Assembly: GCA_016185425.1 (NCBI GenBank)
Contig: JACPNQ010000028.1
Span: 62,001-126,000 of the forward strand
Direction of reading: 5' to 3'
DNA from: Acidobacteriota bacterium
GTDB taxonomy: Bacteria; Acidobacteriota; Terriglobia; Bryobacterales; Bryobacteraceae
DNA length: 64,000 bases
Within the stretch, counting starts at the first letter, position 1. Every line of letters begins with the position of its first letter. Both the position numbers and the translations under genes were made by a program. This document shows positions 61,265-64,000 of the stretch, one piece after another. The notes under the pieces are model-generated. The model worked only from the letters and a program-made list of their open reading frames with translations, ran no database searches and was not told the DNA's origin.

Positions 61265-61720
61265 CTACAAAACCGCCAGCACTTCCTCCGCATGCCCCTC
61301 CGGCTTCACCTTCTCAAAGATGTGCGTGATCTTCCCGTCCGGCCCAATCACAAATGTCGTTCGTACGACGCCCATATACTTCTTCCCGTACATGGACTTC
61401 TCCTGCCACACGCCATATGCCTCCGCCCCTGCGTGATCGGCGTCCGCTAGCAGTGTAAACGGCAGGGTGAACTTGTTCTTGAATTTCGTCTGCGCCTTCT
61501 CCGAATCCGGCGAGATACCGATAATCACCGCATCCTTCCCGGCAAACGCCGCCGAATGATCGCGAAACTCGCAGGACTCGAGCGTGCATCCCGGCGTGTC
61601 CGCTTTCGGGTAGAAGTACAAAACAACCGTCTTCCCCTTTAGGGAAGAGAGCGAGAACTTGTTGCCCGCTTCATCGGTCAATTGCAGCGCAGGTGCCTTG
61701 CTGCCAACTTTGAGTGCCAT
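61265..61720 (-). CDS. bcp: thioredoxin-dependent peroxiredoxin (Bcp/PrxQ)
   Basis: The protein has 151 residues. The AhpC/TSA fold is clear: SKAPALQLTDEAGNKFSLSS, YPKADTPGCTLESCEFRD with peroxidatic C45 and resolving C50 five residues later (the PrxQ arrangement), and RTTFVIGPDGKITHIFEKVK. It reduces hydrogen and organic peroxides with thioredoxin. It lies 9 bases downstream of the DUF2064 gene on the same strand. Confidence 0.95.
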   Translation of the reverse strand: MALKVGSKAPALQLTDEAGNKFSLSSLKGKTVVLYFYPKADTPGCTLESCEFRDHSAAFAGKDAVIIGISPDSEKAQTKFKNKFTLPFTLLADADHAGAEAYGVWQEKSMYGKKYMGVVRTTFVIGPDGKITHIFEKVKPEGHAEEVLAVL

Positions 61721-61729
61721 AGGAATCGT

Positions 61730-62308
61730 TTAGATGCGAGCCAGATCGGAAGCTTCATCAATATCAAACCACATGGGACCTCGCGCCACCGAAAGCCCAG
61801 CGCGCCGGCAGGCCTCCTCGGTCTGCCGGCAAGCGCGCGCCGTCGACCAATCGACACCGGTAAACATCTCGGCATGCACGCGCCGGCAAGAGATCGCGTA
61901 GTAGCCCCCGTCCTCCGACGGACCAAGAACCACATCCTCTTCCGCATTCAGAATCAACTGCAGGAACGAAACCGGCACCGTCGGTACATCGCCCCCAACA
62001 ATCATCATCCGCGGCCGCCCCTCCTCTAGGCCCCTGGATAAGGCACGCCACATGCGCGCGCCCAAGTCCCCTTCGCACTGCACGGCCCGTGAAACAGGAA
62101 AGGCGCTCCAAGCGTCTGTGGAGATGTCGGTATGCAATGCAATGTCACAGCCTAAGGCGCCCGCGGCCGCGGTCAGCCGTTGCAGGAGTGTTGAGACCAT
62201 CTGTTCGTAGAGCCGGGCGGCTTCGGTTTCCCCGACAGCCGCGGCCAACCGGGTCTTCACCCGGCCCGGTAACGGGGCCTTGGCGAAAACGGCGATAGCG
62301 GGGAGCAT
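61730..62308 (-). CDS. DUF2064 family glycosyltransferase-like protein
   Basis: The protein has 192 residues from ATG 62308, in front of LPAIAVFAKAPLPGRVKTRL; the upstream in-frame region to 62440 overlaps the divergent cytochrome gene and was not used. The TIGR04282 pattern is present: PGRVKTRL, MMIVGGDVPTVPVSFLQLIL, VVLGPSEDGGYYAISC and a C-terminal WFDIDEASDLARI. The DxD-like site fits a nucleotide-diphosphosugar transferase fold. Its acceptor is unknown. Confidence 0.87.
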   Translation of the reverse strand: MLPAIAVFAKAPLPGRVKTRLAAAVGETEAARLYEQMVSTLLQRLTAAAGALGCDIALHTDISTDAWSAFPVSRAVQCEGDLGARMWRALSRGLEEGRPRMMIVGGDVPTVPVSFLQLILNAEEDVVLGPSEDGGYYAISCRRVHAEMFTGVDWSTARACRQTEEACRRAGLSVARGPMWFDIDEASDLARI

Positions 62309-62363
62309 CCTCGCAATTGTAGAATAGGGAAAGAATTTTGATAGGTCAGGAGATCGTATTCCC

Positions 62364-62687
62364 ATGAAAATTGCCCAGCGTGTGATTGCCTTTGGCTGCA
62401 GCGCGGTGATCATTGGCGCGCTCGCCTTGGGCGCGGACAAGAAAGGCGACGCGAAGAAGGGTCAGGAAGTTTTTGAAAACTCCGCCTGTATGGGGTGCCA
62501 CAATACCGACAACGATGAGAAGCGCGGCAACGCGCCATCGCTGAAGGGCCTGTTTAAGCGCGAAGGCATCACGGAAGCGAAGGTCATCGAGAAGATCAAC
62601 AAGGGCGGCAACGGCATGCCTCCCTACGAAGAGCAGTTGGAAGCGGCCCAGAAGACGGATCTGGTCGCCTATCTGAAGACTCTGTAG
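62364..62687 (+). CDS. small secreted monoheme cytochrome c
   Basis: The protein has 107 residues with signal peptide VIAFGCSAVIIGALALGA. The heme site is ACMGCHN (C42, C45, H46) and the axial Met is probably that in GGNGMPPYEEQL. It is a class I cytochrome c (cytochrome_CBB3-like) of the periplasm, serving as a soluble electron carrier. It is divergent from the DUF2064 gene and is followed by a strong hairpin (62724-62750). Confidence 0.9.
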   Translation: MKIAQRVIAFGCSAVIIGALALGADKKGDAKKGQEVFENSACMGCHNTDNDEKRGNAPSLKGLFKREGITEAKVIEKINKGGNGMPPYEEQLEAAQKTDLVAYLKTL

Positions 62688-62723
62688 ATTTGACGGCGCG
62701 CGCCGGCGTCGGCTATCCTGGTT

Positions 62724-62750
62724 CGAGTGGCGGCTTCGCGCCGCCACTCG
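62724..62750 (+). terminator. strong hairpin after the cytochrome c gene
   Basis: An 11-bp GC-rich stem, CGAGTGGCGGC (62724-62734) with GCCGCCACTCG (62740-62750) and loop TTCGC, is followed by TGTCTT. It lies 36 bases after the cytochrome stop and 12 before tRNA-Glu, and probably ends the cytochrome transcript. The T-run is weak. Confidence 0.6.
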
Positions 62751-62761
62751 TGTCTTACTGC

Positions 62762-62839
62762 GTCCCCATCGTCTAGCCCGGCCTAGGACACCGCCCTTTC
62801 ACGGCGATAACGGGGGTTCGAATCCCCCTGGGGACGCCA
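62762..62839 (+). tRNA. tRNA-Glu (anticodon TTC)
   Basis: This is a 78-base cloverleaf. The acceptor stem GTCCCCA/TGGGGAC has discriminator G and encoded CCA (62837-62839). The anticodon loop is CTTTCAC with anticodon TTC, and the T arm has GGTTCGAATCC. The first anticodon-stem pair is a C-A mismatch, with the other four pairs intact. Confidence 0.95.
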
Positions 62840-62864
62840 AAGTTTCTTCCATACGCCCGGCAGC

Positions 62865-63572
62865 CTATCGCGGGGTGTAGATATAGCCTCGCCCGCGAGC
62901 AGCTTGAATTCTTCCCCCGTTGGCGTCTCCAAAGGATAGCTTTTTCCGCAACGAGGCCATCAGGTTGTCCACGCTGCGGTCAAAGGAGTTCAGTTCCCGG
63001 TCGAGAGCGACGCGGCACAGTTCCTCCCGGGTCACGATCTCGCCCGGTGATTCGAACAATCGGTGCAGGATATCGAACTCGGCCGATGTTAGCCGCACCT
63101 CGACTCCATCCTTAAAAACCTGGCGCGACCCAGGTGTTATCTCCGTATCTCCTAGTCGAAGAACGGTACGGTCGCCGCCGGAAGCCGGGGGACTAGGCGC
63201 CGCCAGTTGGTAGCATCGGCGCATGATGGCGTGGATGCGCAAGGCGAGCTCCTCGCTGCCAAAGGGCTTGGCGAGATAGTCGTCGCTCCCCATGCGAAAG
63301 CCAAGCGCGACGTCCATGGGGTTGCCACGCGCAGTCAAAATGAGCACCGGAACCGCCGAAAACTGGCGCAAATGAGAAAGTATTTCAAACCCGTTCATCA
63401 ACGGCAGCATGACATCGAGAATGACCAGCGCATAGGAGCCATTCCGGAGTTGGTCCAGACCTAGCTCGCCGGAATGGACGGCATCCACGGCGAATCCATA
63501 GCGGGCAAGGTCTTCGCTGACCAGCTCCGTCAAGGCTACGTCGTCATCGATCATCAGAACGGATATCTTCAT
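62865..63572 (-). CDS. OmpR/CpxR-type response regulator
   Basis: The protein has 235 residues from ATG 63572; the in-frame ORF upstream overlaps the kinase stop. The receiver domain has the acidic pair in VLMIDDDVALTEL, phospho-acceptor Asp in VILDVMLPLMNGFE, Thr in ILTARG and Lys in YLAKPFGSEEL. The C-terminal winged helix (RLTSAEFDILHRLFESPGEI, NSFDRSVDNLMASLRKKL, RGRGYIY) is of the OmpR/CpxR type. It is the downstream partner of the kinase at 63595-64000. The target genes are unknown. Confidence 0.94.
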   Translation of the reverse strand: MKISVLMIDDDVALTELVSEDLARYGFAVDAVHSGELGLDQLRNGSYALVILDVMLPLMNGFEILSHLRQFSAVPVLILTARGNPMDVALGFRMGSDDYLAKPFGSEELALRIHAIMRRCYQLAAPSPPASGGDRTVLRLGDTEITPGSRQVFKDGVEVRLTSAEFDILHRLFESPGEIVTREELCRVALDRELNSFDRSVDNLMASLRKKLSFGDANGGRIQAARGRGYIYTPR

Positions 63573-63594
63573 GGGCTGCCCGGCGGCCGTACTG

Positions 63595-64000
63595 CTACTT
63601 GTCGGAAAAAGCATGAACCCCTACTTTGCTGGTTAGGTCAGGCGCGGCGGTATCCTCCGTCCGGTCCGGAATTTCCATGGTCACGATTAGCCCGCCGCCG
63701 GCGCGGTTGAGGGCGCCGATCCGGCCGTCATGCTTCTTGACGGCTTCAAACGCGATCGCCAGGCCCAGGCCGGATCCAGTTCTCTGCAGCGGCATTTCAC
63801 CAGCCGGTGCAACCCGGAAAAACGGATCGAACAACATCGCAAGCTGCGATTCCGGCACACCAGGACCCCGATCCGCGACGACGATTCGCGCCAGGCCAGG
63901 GCGCGGCTGCGACAGGTGGACCTCAACCTCGGTCCCTTCGGGGGCGAAGCGGATCGCATTTCGCACAACATTGTCCAACGCGCCACGCAACAGTTCCGCA
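63595..64000 (-). CDS. sensor histidine kinase, C-terminal part (5' end outside window)
   Basis: The reading frame is open to the right window edge, so only the last 134 or so codons are seen. The HATPase_c domain has N box GALDNVVRNAIRFAPEGTEV, G1 VADRGPGVPES, F box LFDPFFRV, and G2 TGSGLGLAIAFEAVKKHDGR, consistent with a CpxA/EnvZ-type kinase. The stop lies 22 bases before the regulator ATG at 63572, so the order is kinase-regulator in one transcript. The sensor domain is out of view. Confidence 0.92.
   Translation of the reverse strand, partial: AELLRGALDNVVRNAIRFAPEGTEVEVHLSQPRPGLARIVVADRGPGVPESQLAMLFDPFFRVAPAGEMPLQRTGSGLGLAIAFEAVKKHDGRIGALNRAGGGLIVTMEIPDRTEDTAAPDLTSKVGVHAFSDK

Noticed and set aside
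61075..61293. 72-codon minus-strand open frame in the gene-free stretch
   Set aside because: No homology-like pattern, it overlaps the bcp 3' end and has no ribosome-binding site.

Overview
The window looks like a chromosomal segment of a high-GC Acidobacteriota member, most likely of the Bryobacterales/Solibacter type. That placement is inferred from gene content: a carboxypeptidase-regulatory-domain TonB receptor, a PadR regulator coupled to a duplicated orphan ABC permease, a VWFA-related secreted protein, DUF2277, DUF1684, PQQ dehydrogenase/cytochrome c pairs, and many secreted hydrolases with Tat or Sec signals. No rRNA, CRISPR array or intact insertion sequence was seen.

Layout. 1-1140: the 3' end of a C5-cytosine methyltransferase, an HNH endonuclease and a Vsr nuclease, which together look like a restriction-modification cassette. 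1249-5852: the conserved rpmH-rnpA-yidD-yidC-khpB-mnmE cluster. 5858-9742 (minus): an OsmC protein, then a tightly packed porin / NarX-type kinase / NarL-type regulator / small protein operon. 9878-17043 (plus, divergent from that operon): SulP transporter, DabA (DUF2309, intact Cys-Asp-His-Cys zinc site) and two NuoL/DabB-like membrane proteins, which is a candidate energy-coupled inorganic-carbon uptake system. 17099-22641: CzcCBA metal-efflux RND pump. 22657-28648: PLP lyase, cytochrome c plus PQQ dehydrogenase, DinB-like protein, dCTP deaminase, tRNA-Ala, methyltransferase. 28790-30467: tatC and tatA/B. 30524-39864: a ROK protein, amidase, DUF2891, a SUKH-like protein, a CehA-type metallohydrolase, a GDPD-alpha/beta-hydrolase fusion, an amidohydrolase and DUF2277. 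40036-46157: TonB receptor, LTXXQ-like protein, hydrolase-HEAT-Sel1 protein, SDR. 46226-49092: PadR and ADOP permease. 49083-53308: HEAT-repeat protein, a Gfo/Idh oxidoreductase, and an AAA ATPase with a TOPRIM-like partner, which is a candidate defence pair. 53333-60963: VWFA protein, cytochrome-FGE fusion, ApbE, DUF1684, SMP-30, NUDIX, MutS2. 61265-64000: Bcp peroxiredoxin, DUF2064 transferase, cytochrome c, tRNA-Glu, and a two-component system cut by the window end.

Working together. The most coherent unit is 6321-17043: an outer-membrane porin and a two-component system diverge from SulP-DabA-DabB-DabB2, and the adjacent Czc pump may share transcription. Genes are packed very tightly. Many start codons overlap the previous stop by four bases, often with TTG starts, and several convergent neighbours share interlocked stop codons.

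Limits. All function calls come from reading motifs by eye. No homology search, structure prediction or composition calculation was run. Start codons were chosen from overlap, signal peptides and ribosome-binding sites.
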